DNA of 64,000 nt from Oscillospiraceae bacterium (GCA_022800935.1 JAAWRH010000021.1:1-64000); one strand, 5' to 3'. Shown: positions 34,641 through 43,410, counted from the first letter of the stretch. Translations and numbers: made by a program. The notes: generated by a model not told the origin, from the letters alone.

Positions 34641-34713
34641 TTTGGCTGATACAGCCAAAAACGGAAAGCCGCAAAAATCCCCCATCCAGGGGCAGCGGCC
34701 GGATTTTGCGGGC
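34641..34713 (-). promoter_or_regulatory. Structured leader of pot operon
   Basis: Within the roughly 175-base leader, CCGCAAAATCC pairs with GGATTTTTGCGG (34701-34713 and 34668-34680) and a second hairpin TTTGGCTG/CAGCCAAA follows (34641-34658), preceded on the minus strand by five T residues after CCG. The first may act as a terminator with the T-run. This may mean attenuation by polyamine or translation; no known riboswitch class fits. The remaining leader sequence to the AUG is unstructured. Confidence 0.45.
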
Positions 34714-34769
34714 CTTCTGCCGACAGACAGAGGAAATGATGAAACCAGACAATAAATCTAAACATCTAC

Positions 34770-34797
34770 AATATAGCATATATCCGCGAAATGTCAA
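34770..34797 (-). promoter_or_regulatory. Promoter of pot operon
   Basis: TTGACA (34792-34797, minus strand) and TATATT (34770-34775) with a 16-base spacer. Directly upstream a short palindrome TTTCCG/CGGAAA flanked by A and T tracts may terminate transcription from the other side. The 34815-34925 stretch holds nothing else I recognise. Confidence 0.65.
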
Positions 34798-34926
34798 GGA
34801 ATTTCCGCAAAAAAACGGAAAAAAATTGAATTAATCGAAAACACAGCATAAAATTCTCTGAATTTCTCGATTTTCCTCTGCCATGCTTTGGTTTCTATCG
34901 AAAGGGAATTGGTTCGACAAAATGAT

Positions 34927-34961
34927 AAAAAAGAGCGCGGTCCCGATTGCTCAGGACCGCG
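34927..34961 (-). terminator. Terminator after the PH-like gene
   Basis: CGCGGTCC pairs with GGACCGCG around a ten-base loop, followed on the minus strand by six T residues (34927-34932). It ends the transcript of the two small genes to its right. Confidence 0.85.
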
Positions 34962-34989
34962 TCTGACGCAGCGCTACCGTTTTCCCAAG

Positions 34990-35433
34990 TTACTTTTGGA
35001 CGCTTCCCAGCTTTTTCAGCTCCAGCAGGGTACCCTCCAGGTTTTCCTTGTGCCAGTTTTTTCCCCCGCAGTAGAGCCCCGACGTCCGCAGGTCGCTCAG
35101 CTCCTTCTGCTGGGCGGTCAGGCGGATTAAGTCCTCGCCGGTGCGGATGGCAATCACCGAATTCAGCAGGTCGTCGGACACCTCCACCGACTGTATCTCC
35201 CCGTAGGGCAGCACCAGCGACACATCCTTCCGCAGGCCCGTCCACATGGGGTCAAAGGGCAGCAGAATCATTTCGCTTTTGCACAGCTGCAAAACATAAA
35301 ATTCCCCATTAAAAAACGAAGCGATTTGATCGCTGAGATTTGCGGGGGCGTACTTCACAATGATGCACCGGTTTTCCAGGGGCTCATAACCGGCCTCCTC
35401 CGCAAATTTCCAAACCTTTTCCTCTCTGGCCAT
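34990..35433 (-). CDS. Hypothetical protein, PH-like fold suspected
   Basis: A 147-residue soluble protein. A beta-rich centre (MILLPFDPMWTGLRKDVSLVLPYGEIQSVEVSDDLLNSVIAI split over strands) with the phrase YGEIQSVEV resembles bacterial PH-domain proteins that end in a helix, here NLEGTLLELKKL. I cannot assign a function. It is co-transcribed with the DUF6440-type gene two bases upstream. Confidence 0.55.
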   Translation of the reverse strand: MAREEKVWKFAEEAGYEPLENRCIIVKYAPANLSDQIASFFNGEFYVLQLCKSEMILLPFDPMWTGLRKDVSLVLPYGEIQSVEVSDDLLNSVIAIRTGEDLIRLTAQQKELSDLRTSGLYCGGKNWHKENLEGTLLELKKLGSVQK

Positions 35434-35435
35434 GA

Positions 35436-35624
35436 TTACTCATCTCCTTCCATGGGTGTGACAACCGGCTTTCCGTCCCGGTCCACCAGGACGCACATTC
35501 CGCAGCCCGCGGTCAGGGTAGAGGACCCCAGCAGATAATTGACCCCTGTCTGGGTATCCACTATAATTTTCTCAACGTTGGTTGCCCCCTGGGAATAAAC
35601 CTCTACAAAACGCTTTTTCGCCAT
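35436..35624 (-). CDS. DUF6440 family small protein
   Basis: A 62-residue protein with VDTQTGVNYLLGSSTLTAGCGMCVLVDRDGKPVV as the recognisable core: a TGV(N)YL motif followed by a short Leu/Val-Asp-x-Asp-Gly-Lys-Pro end, as in DUF6440. The ATG at 35624 is nine bases after AGGAG; the long frame upstream is not used. Its role is unknown; it is paired with the PH-like gene. Confidence 0.75.
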   Translation of the reverse strand: MAKKRFVEVYSQGATNVEKIIVDTQTGVNYLLGSSTLTAGCGMCVLVDRDGKPVVTPMEGDE

Positions 35625-35827
35625 AATACGACTCTCCTTTTTTGAAATCCGCGCCATCAGCTGGTACAAAATACCAGGCAGCTTTCCAATGTGATTCCCA
35701 GCGGCGCATCCTTTGATGTTCTGCCTGTTAACTGACATTATTATATCACATCCGGCAGGCGGGACGGCAGAAATTTCCCAAACGGCAGAAATATTTCCTG
35801 AACGGAACGCCGAAAGGGGAGGAAGCC

Positions 35828-36571
35828 TCACAGGACGCCTCCCCTCTTTTGTCGGATCAGCGCTTTCCCGGCGCGGGAAACTGGGCACTCCCTCCCCCTT
35901 ATCCGCAGAACTCCCCGCTTTAAATCCACTTCATCAATTTTGTCCGCCGCCGCCAGATAGGACCGATGAACACGGATAAACCGTTCCCCCAGCTGCTTTT
36001 CCAACTCATTCAGGCTGCCTAAAAAGTCCACCCAGCTGTTCGCGGTGTGGAGCAGCACATGATGGGAAACAGAGGCAGACTCGAAAAACAGGATATCCTT
36101 TACCGGAATGTGCCGCAGCACATCCCCCGCCCGTAGGGTGAAAATCTCCTCCCGCACCCGCTTCTCCTCCGCCAGCCTCATCCAAACGTCCTCCAAACAG
36201 CGGCAGACCGCTCCCTCCAGCAGATCCTGGTCCTTTACAATGTAGTCGAAAGCCTCCAGATGATATTGAAAGGTTTTATAGGCCAGATCACCGTAACCGG
36301 TGATGTATACCAGAACCGCATGGGGGTCCAGCCTGCGTATCTCTTTCCCCAACAGAAAACCGTCCCAGTTTTCATCCTTTAAATCCACGTCCAGGAAATA
36401 GATTCCGTGCTCCGGCTCCTTCCCCTCTATGGCCTTCAGCAGGGACCGGGGACCGTCTGCGCTGCATGCCACCGCCATATCCCAGCCCTCTATAAATATC
36501 TTTCGCTCCAAAGCCGCCTGTATCCGCAGCCGGACCCCGTTGTCGTCGTCGCAGAGAAAGATGGGGATCAT
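35828..36571 (-). CDS. LytTR-family response regulator (AgrA-like)
   Basis: A 247-residue regulator with an N-terminal receiver domain (DDD at the start, phospho-acceptor in YFLDVDLKDENWDG) and a C-terminal LytTR DNA-binding domain (ILFFESASVSHHVLLHT and FIRVHRSYLAAADKI). It overlaps the kinase gene by 4 bp at its start. In Gram-positive bacteria such pairs respond to cyclic peptides or other signals. Its targets are not visible in the window; two small genes lie downstream on the same strand. Confidence 0.9.
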   Translation of the reverse strand: MIPIFLCDDDNGVRLRIQAALERKIFIEGWDMAVACSADGPRSLLKAIEGKEPEHGIYFLDVDLKDENWDGFLLGKEIRRLDPHAVLVYITGYGDLAYKTFQYHLEAFDYIVKDQDLLEGAVCRCLEDVWMRLAEEKRVREEIFTLRAGDVLRHIPVKDILFFESASVSHHVLLHTANSWVDFLGSLNELEKQLGERFIRVHRSYLAAADKIDEVDLKRGVLRIRGRECPVSRAGKALIRQKRGGVL

Positions 36572-37902
36572 GGCCGCCCTCCTATCGTCAGCTCCTGCAT
36601 AAACACGCCGCCGCCCCAGCTTGCGGAGGAAACCGTCTGGGGATATTTTTTCAGAATATTCCGGTAACTGTCCAGTCCTGTGCCCCGGCCCGGCCCCTTG
36701 GAGGAATACCCCTCCTCCCAGAACTTATCCGGCTCCCCCTTCCCATTCCAGGAATTGGCTATCCGGAAATATGCGCCGCCTCCCTGGGCCAGCACGATTA
36801 TCTCCACCCAAGGTCTTTCGGTTTCCAGGGCGGCCTCCTCGGCGTTATCCGCCAGTATTCCCAGGCAGCGGACAAGGTCCCACACATCCATCTCCACCGA
36901 CTCCATAGGGTACAGCGCCTCCAGCCGGTATTCCACTCCCTTTTCCCCCATATGTGCAAGCTTACTCAAAAGAAGACTGCGCACCTGGGGAATCCGCAGA
37001 TTGCCGATCTGGGTGGAGGCTTGTATCTCCTCACCCAAACGCCGGTCAAAATCCGCATCCAGCCTGGACAGAGCGGCGCAGAGGGCGTCCAACTCCCCCT
37101 CCCCCGCCTGCTGGGCCAGCCCTGCCAGAAGGTTTTTATAGTCGTGGCGGAAAGCGCGCACCTCCCGGCGTATCTCCTCCAGCTTCTGCTCATAGAGCTG
37201 CTGCTGGGCGATGGTGTCCCGCTGGACCTGGAGCTTTCGCTGGTCGTCAAACCTCCTTGCCAGATAGACCACCATCCACACCATCAGCGCCTCCAGCACA
37301 ACCACCAAAACGGAATACAGCGTCATATAGTCTTCCTCAACGCCGCCGGCCAGCATCAGGAACATATCCATGGACATTTCCAGCCAAAACAGCAGCGCGG
37401 TCGTCTGCCTCAGGTTTGCCTTATCCTCCAGCAGCAGATTAAAATACACTCCAAAGCGCAGCTTGTTCAGCAGGTTGAAGACAAAACGGCACGCCAAAGC
37501 AAGCCCTAGGTACGCCGTAATATAGGACAGGAACGAATAACCCGGAATCAGGGAAAATATCACCTGTACCACAGCGGAGGTGGAAGTTTGAAGGATGCCC
37601 GCCATACACACCGCGGAAAACGCCCTCCAAAAGCAAATTCGCCACGCCCACGTCAGCCAGAGGGTACATAAAAGCAGAATGACACAGGAGATAATGGTGT
37701 ACTTTGCCCGGTCCTCCATACCCACCAGCGACATCGCAAAGGCAAGCGCCGTCGCTGCCAGCGGGGACAGCAGCAGAGCCGGGGCCTTTTTCAGCCGCCT
37801 CAGCGTCACCCTCTCATTCATCACGACAAACAGGTAGAATACCACTATCATGTGGCCCGCCAGGGTATCCCAAAAGGAGAGGAGCCAATACGTAAGCGAC
37901 AT
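36568..37902 (-). CDS. AgrC-like GHKL sensor histidine kinase
   Basis: A 444-residue membrane kinase with an N-terminal sensor of about six helices (to about residue 215), a coiled linker, the phospho-acceptor His in FRHDYKNLLAGLAQQ, and a C-terminal GHKL ATPase (LADNAEEAAL, GRGTGLDSYRNIL). The domain order is that of AgrC/ComD. The ATG at 37902 is preferred (GGAG eight bases upstream); 37905 is an alternative. No AgrB or AgrD peptide gene is next to it. It is ten bases downstream of the yjbQ stop, so likely in the same operon. Confidence 0.9.
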   Translation of the reverse strand: MSLTYWLLSFWDTLAGHMIVVFYLFVVMNERVTLRRLKKAPALLLSPLAATALAFAMSLVGMEDRAKYTIISCVILLLCTLWLTWAWRICFWRAFSAVCMAGILQTSTSAVVQVIFSLIPGYSFLSYITAYLGLALACRFVFNLLNKLRFGVYFNLLLEDKANLRQTTALLFWLEMSMDMFLMLAGGVEEDYMTLYSVLVVVLEALMVWMVVYLARRFDDQRKLQVQRDTIAQQQLYEQKLEEIRREVRAFRHDYKNLLAGLAQQAGEGELDALCAALSRLDADFDRRLGEEIQASTQIGNLRIPQVRSLLLSKLAHMGEKGVEYRLEALYPMESVEMDVWDLVRCLGILADNAEEAALETERPWVEIIVLAQGGGAYFRIANSWNGKGEPDKFWEEGYSSKGPGRGTGLDSYRNILKKYPQTVSSASWGGGVFMQELTIGGRP

Positions 37903-37915
37903 CATAACAGCTCCG

Positions 37916-38317
37916 CTACCCTTCCATAATCTTCACGCAGTAGGTCCGCTTTCTAGGCCCGTCGAACTCGCAGAAGTAAATCCCCTGCCAGGTCCCCAGC
38001 ACAAGCCGCCCCTTATGTACAATCAGCGGCATGCTGGCGGAGAAAAGGGAGCTTTTAAAGTGGGCTGCGGAGTTGCCCTCCATGTGGCGGTACTCCTTCA
38101 GCGTTGGGAAAAAATGACCGCACGCCTTGGTCAGGTCAAAGATTACATCCGGGTCACAGTTTTCGTTGATGGTAATCGCCGCGGTGGTGTGGGGGCAGAA
38201 GACCAGGGCCGTTCCCTCCTGCACGCCGCTTTCCGACAGAAAGGCCGAAATTTCCTTGGTGATGTTGTAAAAACCTTCCCGTCCTGTGGACAAAGTAAAT
38301 TCTTTATAGGTTGACAT
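37916..38317 (-). CDS. yjbQ: YjbQ family protein (secondary thiamine-phosphate synthase)
   Basis: A 133-residue UPF0047/YjbQ protein. Family motifs are complete: CPHTTAAITINENCDPDV, the MEGNSAAHFKSSL stretch with its metal-binding His, and GTWQGIYFCEFDGPRKR at the end. Homologues have weak thiamine phosphate synthase activity, but the physiological role is unsettled. The ATG at 38317 has AAGGAAG upstream. It is the first gene of the likely yjbQ-kinase-regulator operon; its promoter faces comEA. Confidence 0.93.
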   Translation of the reverse strand: MSTYKEFTLSTGREGFYNITKEISAFLSESGVQEGTALVFCPHTTAAITINENCDPDVIFDLTKACGHFFPTLKEYRHMEGNSAAHFKSSLFSASMPLIVHKGRLVLGTWQGIYFCEFDGPRKRTYCVKIMEG

Positions 38318-38337
38318 TATATCACTTCCTTGGTAAA

Positions 38338-38367
38338 ATTTTATCATAACGATATTTGGTATGTCAA
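38338..38367 (-). promoter_or_regulatory. Promoter of yjbQ operon
   Basis: TTGACA (38362-38367, minus strand) and TAAAAT (38338-38343) with an 18-base spacer, close before the ribosome binding site. Confidence 0.55.
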
Positions 38368-38394
38368 TATACAAACCAGGGAGGGGAATCATTT

Positions 38395-38808
38395 ATGGGC
38401 CTTCGTCCATTTTCCACAAATCAGCTTCTGGGAATCACGGCAGGGTGTTCTATCCTGGCGGCGGTCATCTGCAACGCCGTGCTGATTCCCCAGTCCCGGC
38501 CCGTCTCCGTGTCCTATCCGCCCTCCGTCTCCTCCCAGGCGGAGACCCGCTCCACTCCCTCCCCCGCATCCTCTCCCGGCGAAGGCAGCCTGAACGGGCC
38601 GGAGTCCTCCGGAGCCCTGGTGGACATCAACCGCGCCGCCCAGGCGGAGCTGGAAACCTTGCCGGGCATCGGACCGGCCATGGCCCGGCGCATCATCGAC
38701 TACCGGGAGCAGAACGGTGCCTTCCTCTCCCCGGAGGACCTGACCAAGGTCAAGGGGATCGGGGAAAAGACCCTGGAGAAGCTTCTCCCCTATATCGTCT
38801 GCAACTAA
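38395..38808 (+). CDS. comEA: ComEA-like DNA-binding protein
   Basis: A 137-residue protein anchored by one N-terminal helix (about 10-31), followed by a Pro/Ser-rich spacer and a C-terminal double helix-hairpin-helix domain (LPGIGPAMARRII 89-101 and VKGIGEKTLEKL 119-130). It should bind double-stranded DNA outside the membrane during uptake in competence. Other late-competence genes are not in the window. The ATG at 38395 is eight bases after a GGGAGGGG site. It is followed 28 bases later by proC. Confidence 0.85.
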   Translation: MGLRPFSTNQLLGITAGCSILAAVICNAVLIPQSRPVSVSYPPSVSSQAETRSTPSPASSPGEGSLNGPESSGALVDINRAAQAELETLPGIGPAMARRIIDYREQNGAFLSPEDLTKVKGIGEKTLEKLLPYIVCN

Positions 38809-38836
38809 TCAATTTGAAAAAAGGAAGTAATGTCAA

Positions 38837-39640
38837 ATGTATCAGCTCGGCTTTATCGGTGCCGGGAACATGGCCTCCGCCATTTTAGGTGGCGTTCTCC
38901 GCTCCGGTTTCCTCGCGCCCCAGCAGATGTGCGCCTTTGATGTCAGCCCGGAGCGCAGGGCGCTGTTTGCCGGAAAGGGGCTTGCAGCCCTCTCCTCCTC
39001 CGCCCAGGTCACGGCGGAAAGCCGCTTCATCCTTCTGGCGGTCAAGCCCCAGAACATCGAGGCGGTGCTGACTGAGGCCGCCCCAGCCTTTACCCCGGAT
39101 AAGACAATCATCTCCATTGCGGCGGGCATCTCCGCCGCCTGCATCCGCCGCCTGCTGGGGTATAAGGGGGCGAAGATCATCCTCGTTATGCCCAACACGC
39201 CGCTGCTGATCGGCGAGGGAGCTGTGGCCATGAGCCGGGGCGAAGGGGTTGAAGATGAAGAATTTTCCTTTGCGAAAAACCTGTTCTCCGCCGCGGGCAG
39301 GGTGGAGGAAATCCCCCCCTCCCTGATGAATGAGATCATTCCCGTCAACGGCAGCAGCCCTGCGCTCATCTACCTGCTGGCCAAAACGGTTTCCGAATAC
39401 GCAGAGAAGAAAGGAATCCCCTATGAAACCGCCAACCGCCTATTCTGCCAGACGCTCATCGGCTCCGCCCGGATGATGCTCCAAAGCGGAAAGAGCCACC
39501 AGGAGCTGATAGACATGGTGACCTCCCCCGGCGGAACCACCTACAAGATGCTGGACGGGCTGAAGGAGGGAGGCTTCCCCCAGGCAGTGGAGGATTCCTT
39601 TGACCGCTGCATCCAGCGGGCCTATGAGCTTGGAAAATAA
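38837..39640 (+). CDS. proC: Pyrroline-5-carboxylate reductase
   Basis: A 267-residue NAD(P)H-dependent enzyme performing the last step of proline synthesis. It opens with the nucleotide-binding GFIGAGNMASAILGG and has the C-terminal catalytic SPGGTTYKML with the conserved Ser/Thr region. VMPNTPLLIGEGA and the helical dimerisation domain are normal. GGAAG precedes the ATG. The gene has no proA/proB beside it. Confidence 0.96.
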   Translation: MYQLGFIGAGNMASAILGGVLRSGFLAPQQMCAFDVSPERRALFAGKGLAALSSSAQVTAESRFILLAVKPQNIEAVLTEAAPAFTPDKTIISIAAGISAACIRRLLGYKGAKIILVMPNTPLLIGEGAVAMSRGEGVEDEEFSFAKNLFSAAGRVEEIPPSLMNEIIPVNGSSPALIYLLAKTVSEYAEKKGIPYETANRLFCQTLIGSARMMLQSGKSHQELIDMVTSPGGTTYKMLDGLKEGGFPQAVEDSFDRCIQRAYELGK

Positions 39641-39698
39641 CTCTCCCCGCAGAAAACCGGCATTTTGTAGAATCGCTCAAGAATAAGGAGGTTTTCTA

Positions 39699-40589
39699 AT
39701 GGCATACACTTTATCCAACAAAAGGCTGACCATATCCGTCAACAGCCTGGGGGCGGAGCTGTGCTCCCTGCGTGGGGCCAGCGGAACCGAATACCTCTGG
39801 AACGCAGACCCCTCCTGGTGGAAGCGTTCCTCCCCGGTGCTATTTCCCTTTGTAGGCAGCCTGCGGGACGGACAGTACCGCTATGAGGGGCGTACCTATC
39901 CCATGTCCCAGCACGGCTTTGCCCGCGACATGGAATTCACCCTGACAGAACAGACAGCAGACACCGTCTCCCTGCGCCTCTGCTCGAATAGCGAAACCCT
40001 GGAGCGGTATCCCTTCCCCTTTCAGCTTGACATCTCCTACCGGCTGGCGGGGAACTCCGTTACGGTTGCCTGGGATGTGACCAATCTGGGGGAAAAGACC
40101 ATGTACTTTTCCATCGGGGCCCACCCGGCCTTTGTCTGCCCGCCGGAGGCCCCCTTCCTGGAGGGGAAATCCAAACGGCGCACCGACTACTCCATCCGCT
40201 TGGACGCGGAGACGGAAATCGCCTACCGCCTGCTGGAGGACGGTCTGCTCTGCCCCAAAAACCACTACATGCCCCTGGACGGCGGCAGCTTCGCCATCAC
40301 CCCGGATACCTTCCAGCACGATGCCCTCATCGTAGAGGGCGGCCAGGCCCATGCGGCATCCCTCACCCAGCGGGACGGAACTCCCTGTGTCACGGTTCTG
40401 TTTGACTCCCCTCTGTTTGGGCTGTGGTCCCCGCCGGGGGATGCGCCCTTTGTCTGCATTGAGCCCTGGTACGGCAGATGCGACAGCCAGGACTTTGACG
40501 GCAGCCTGGAGCAGCGGGATTACACCAATTCCCTGGAGGCGGGCAGCCGCTTCCACGCGGAATATGTGATCCGTCTGGACCAGGAATGA
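39699..40589 (+). CDS. Aldose 1-epimerase family protein (LacX type)
   Basis: A 296-residue beta-sandwich protein of the GalM-like family with the LacX/YeaD pattern: GAELCSLR, LFPFVGSLRDG, MSQHGFARDMEF with the catalytic His, IGAHPAF, and a Glu in FVCIEPWYGRCD that would be the base. It interconverts sugar anomers; the true sugar, hexose or hexose-phosphate, is not known. AAGGAGG precedes the start. No carbohydrate operon surrounds it. Confidence 0.88.
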   Translation: MAYTLSNKRLTISVNSLGAELCSLRGASGTEYLWNADPSWWKRSSPVLFPFVGSLRDGQYRYEGRTYPMSQHGFARDMEFTLTEQTADTVSLRLCSNSETLERYPFPFQLDISYRLAGNSVTVAWDVTNLGEKTMYFSIGAHPAFVCPPEAPFLEGKSKRRTDYSIRLDAETEIAYRLLEDGLLCPKNHYMPLDGGSFAITPDTFQHDALIVEGGQAHAASLTQRDGTPCVTVLFDSPLFGLWSPPGDAPFVCIEPWYGRCDSQDFDGSLEQRDYTNSLEAGSRFHAEYVIRLDQE

Positions 40590-40607
40590 TAATTCTTATT
40601 TTTCAGC

Positions 40608-40639
40608 TGGCCGGGGCGGCGCTCCGCCCTGACCGGCCA
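40608..40639 (+). terminator. Strong hairpin between epimerase and NYN genes
   Basis: TGGCCGG and GGCGG pair with CCGCC and CCGGCCA around a four-base loop and small bulge. No T-tract follows, so termination may be inefficient. Confidence 0.5.
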
Positions 40640-40664
40640 ATATTGTTCGCGAAAGGAGAGCACC

Positions 40665-42068
40665 ATGGAAAGTCTGGAAATTTATGACACATATGATGAT
40701 GCGGCGCAATTTTATGAGGAAAGGCCGGATTACAGCGGCGGAACCTATGAGCTGGTATCCAAAATCGCTTATCTGATTGGCGTATCCAAAAATATATTTG
40801 ACAACGAATATGAACCGCCTAAAATTGAAATCTATGAAAAACTGGATCGGGATAAAAATGCCCGCATCATCCGCCATCTGTGTATTATCCGAACGGCCAT
40901 AGAACGGAAATTCAAATATATCAATGAAAAAATGCGGATGGATTATCAAAGCATCCTCTCTATGCCGGAATATATCCCTCCGGAGAGCCTCCGCCAGCTG
41001 GCGGAGGACGGAGTCAATTTTATGAAAAAATCCAGCACAAAGCTCAATCAGCATATTATTGAAATCAACCGGATCATTTCCGACCGGATCAACAACTGCA
41101 AGCCGCTCTTCCCCATGTGGATCAACTGGCAGTACATACACGACCTGTTTATCATGCCCAACGGCCTCACCGAGGCGGGGACCAAGGAGGCGGCAAACCT
41201 GTACTATTCCTCCCGGTCCTATTACCCCTACCAGATGTACATCAACTGGATGCCCAGGGACGAGGGGAACATCCTCTACAATGATAAGAAATTTGCCATT
41301 CTTCTTTACCAGTGGCACAACAACTACTTTACCGATTTAAGCCGCGTCTCCGACGTGAGCAACGAGGTAAAGGGGAACATCTACGACTTTATTGATGCCA
41401 GCAAAAGGGTGGTCATTGTGGTGGACTGCGAAAACTCCGACCCCTACAAGCTGTACGCCACCTTTAAAAACTTAAATTACAAATACATGTCAAAGATTTC
41501 CCTGGTCATTCTGTTTGACGATGTCCACACCGCCAGCGCCTGGAGCATCCTCAGCGAATTCACCTCCCTGAACGTGGAGCACAATGTGATTGAACGGGTA
41601 AAGGAGGATAAGTCCCTGGTGGACATCAAGCTGACGGCCCGTGCCTGCCAGGAATACTACCAAAACAATGTGGATTCCTTCATCATCGTCTCCAGTGATT
41701 CGGACTATTTTGGGCTGATCTCCTCCCTGCCCTCCGCCAGGTTCCTGGTGATGGCGGAGCGGGAAAAATGCAGCCCTGACATGAAAAGGGCCCTGGTGGA
41801 GAAGGGAATCTTCTACTGCTACATCGACGATTTCTACTCCGGCAACTCTGAGGACATGAAGATGAACGCCCTCTTTAAGGAGATGAATTCCTACCTGCGG
41901 AAATCCATCAATCTGAACGTCAACGAAATGTTCTCGGAGGCGCTGCGGGTCACACGGCTGCCCATGTCCACCGCAGAGCGGCGGCAGTTTTATGAAAAGC
42001 ATATACGAAATATGAATCTGACAATCGACAAGGAGGGCAATGTCAGCATTGAGCTGAAGAGAGCATGA
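40665..42068 (+). CDS. NYN (PIN-like) nuclease-domain protein with unrecognised N-terminus
   Basis: A 467-residue protein. Residues about 247-400 match the NYN/LabA-like PIN fold: RVVIVVDCENSDPYK with Asp254 and Asn257, then Asp320 in KSLVDIKLTARACQEYY, and Asp345/Asp347 in FIIVSSDSDYFGLI. The acidic set suggests an active RNase. Residues 1-245 are largely helical, Tyr-rich and unlike anything I know (segments MWINWQYIHDLFIMPNGL and YYSSRSYYPYQMYINW). The last 60 residues are helical. AAAGGAGAG precedes the start. The function may be RNA processing or decay; the targets are not known. Confidence 0.8.
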   Translation: MESLEIYDTYDDAAQFYEERPDYSGGTYELVSKIAYLIGVSKNIFDNEYEPPKIEIYEKLDRDKNARIIRHLCIIRTAIERKFKYINEKMRMDYQSILSMPEYIPPESLRQLAEDGVNFMKKSSTKLNQHIIEINRIISDRINNCKPLFPMWINWQYIHDLFIMPNGLTEAGTKEAANLYYSSRSYYPYQMYINWMPRDEGNILYNDKKFAILLYQWHNNYFTDLSRVSDVSNEVKGNIYDFIDASKRVVIVVDCENSDPYKLYATFKNLNYKYMSKISLVILFDDVHTASAWSILSEFTSLNVEHNVIERVKEDKSLVDIKLTARACQEYYQNNVDSFIIVSSDSDYFGLISSLPSARFLVMAEREKCSPDMKRALVEKGIFYCYIDDFYSGNSEDMKMNALFKEMNSYLRKSINLNVNEMFSEALRVTRLPMSTAERRQFYEKHIRNMNLTIDKEGNVSIELKRA

Positions 42069-42088
42069 TCACCGCTTTTTCAAAATAT

Positions 42089-42120
42089 GGAGGGCACCGC
42101 GTCGAGCGATGCCCTCCTTT
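42089..42120. terminator. Terminator between convergent genes
   Basis: GGAGGGCA pairs with TGCCCTCC around a 13-base loop, followed by TTT on the plus strand. It lies between the NYN gene and the convergent ATPase gene. Confidence 0.75.
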
Positions 42121-42135
42121 GGTTTGGCAGGATGA

Positions 42136-43410
42136 TCAATCCTTGAGACAGCCAAGGGGTACAACATACACCCCATCCTGTCTCCGATAGGCGTAATCCC
42201 CCGCGCCGATTAGCACCATTAAAAAAGACGGCGCTTTCATTTTTGTGGTATCAATTTTGTCCCTTAATTTTTTCAGATTTTCGGCTCCTTCCTCAATCAG
42301 CTTATCTCCTCCAAGCTTTACCTCAATCAACCCGTAGGAGCCGTTGCGCAGGTGGACCACCGCGTCGCATTCCAGCTCCGTTTTGTCCCGGAAATGGTAG
42401 ACCTTTCCATTTAAGGCGTCGGCAAACACCCGCAAGTCCCGGATACACATTGCTTCAAATAAGAAGCCAAATGTATTCAAATCCGCTATTAAATCCTGCG
42501 GGCCCAAGCCCAAAGCGGCAGCCGCAATGGAAGGATCGACAAAATACCGGGTATTTGAGGTGCGAACGGCTGTTTTAGAGCGCAGGTTCGGATTCCATGC
42601 CTCCATCTCCTCAATGACAAATATCTTCTCCAGGGCAGTGATATAGGAATATACCGTATCGGTATCAAGGGAATCCGAGTCATTTACCGCCATATCCTCT
42701 TTAATAAAAGTGTTTGTCACCTGTGAGCCCTGGTTTCTGGCATAAGAGCGCATGAGGCGCTTTACCCGCTCCGGGTCTCTGGTAACGCCGTCCGCGCGGG
42801 AAATATCCGATTTCACCACCGCGTCATAATAGTCAAACGCCTGTTCAAGGGCAATTTCCCCTTCTAAATCCGTGGCCCTTGGCCAGCCTCCGCGGCACAC
42901 GAGAAAGGCTATCCGATTTAAATCAAGGGGATTTTCCCCGTCAATCTGCTCCGGTGCTTCAAAAAGCTCCTTCAGGCTTACCTCACCGGTTGAATCCAAC
43001 GATTCGTATAAGCTCATCGGTCTCATCAATATCCATGAGAATCGTCCGGTCCCGGTGTGATGAATATGTTCATAAGAGGCCGGCACCGCGGAGCCTGTGA
43101 GGATAAACTGCCCCAACTCGTCACGATGGTCCACCTCAAACCGCACGGCATCCCATAACTTCGGCGCGATCTGCCATTCGTCGATCAATCGCGGAACTTT
43201 CCCCTTCAAAAGCCTTCCAGGGTTTATCTCCGCCATAGTCAGATTTTGCTTTTCTTTTTCAGGGTCAGCCATATAGAGAATGCTGCCCGCCATCTGTTCG
43301 GCTGTTGTTGTTTTGCCACACCACTTTGGACCCTCAATCAAAACAGCTCCTTTTCCAAGAAGGCGTTTCTTTAGTAGTTCATCGGCAATCCTCGGCTTAT
43401 ATTTTTTCAC
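42136..43410 (-). CDS. AAA ATPase with DUF4143
   Basis: A 424-residue protein: an AAA_14 domain with P-loop EGPKWCGKTTT (residues about 26-36) and DEWQIAPKLWDAVRFEVD, followed by a DUF4143 C-terminal part related to restriction-like nuclease/winged folds (LECDAVVHLRNGSYGLIEVKLGG). Such proteins are common in gut Firmicutes and Bacteroidetes in many paralogues; their function is unknown and they may act as ATP-dependent regulators or defence-like factors. GAGG precedes the start. Its promoter overlaps the first of five 23-bp repeats. Confidence 0.85.
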   Translation of the reverse strand: MKKYKPRIADELLKKRLLGKGAVLIEGPKWCGKTTTAEQMAGSILYMADPEKEKQNLTMAEINPGRLLKGKVPRLIDEWQIAPKLWDAVRFEVDHRDELGQFILTGSAVPASYEHIHHTGTGRFSWILMRPMSLYESLDSTGEVSLKELFEAPEQIDGENPLDLNRIAFLVCRGGWPRATDLEGEIALEQAFDYYDAVVKSDISRADGVTRDPERVKRLMRSYARNQGSQVTNTFIKEDMAVNDSDSLDTDTVYSYITALEKIFVIEEMEAWNPNLRSKTAVRTSNTRYFVDPSIAAAALGLGPQDLIADLNTFGFLFEAMCIRDLRVFADALNGKVYHFRDKTELECDAVVHLRNGSYGLIEVKLGGDKLIEEGAENLKKLRDKIDTTKMKAPSFLMVLIGAGDYAYRRQDGVYVVPLGCLKD

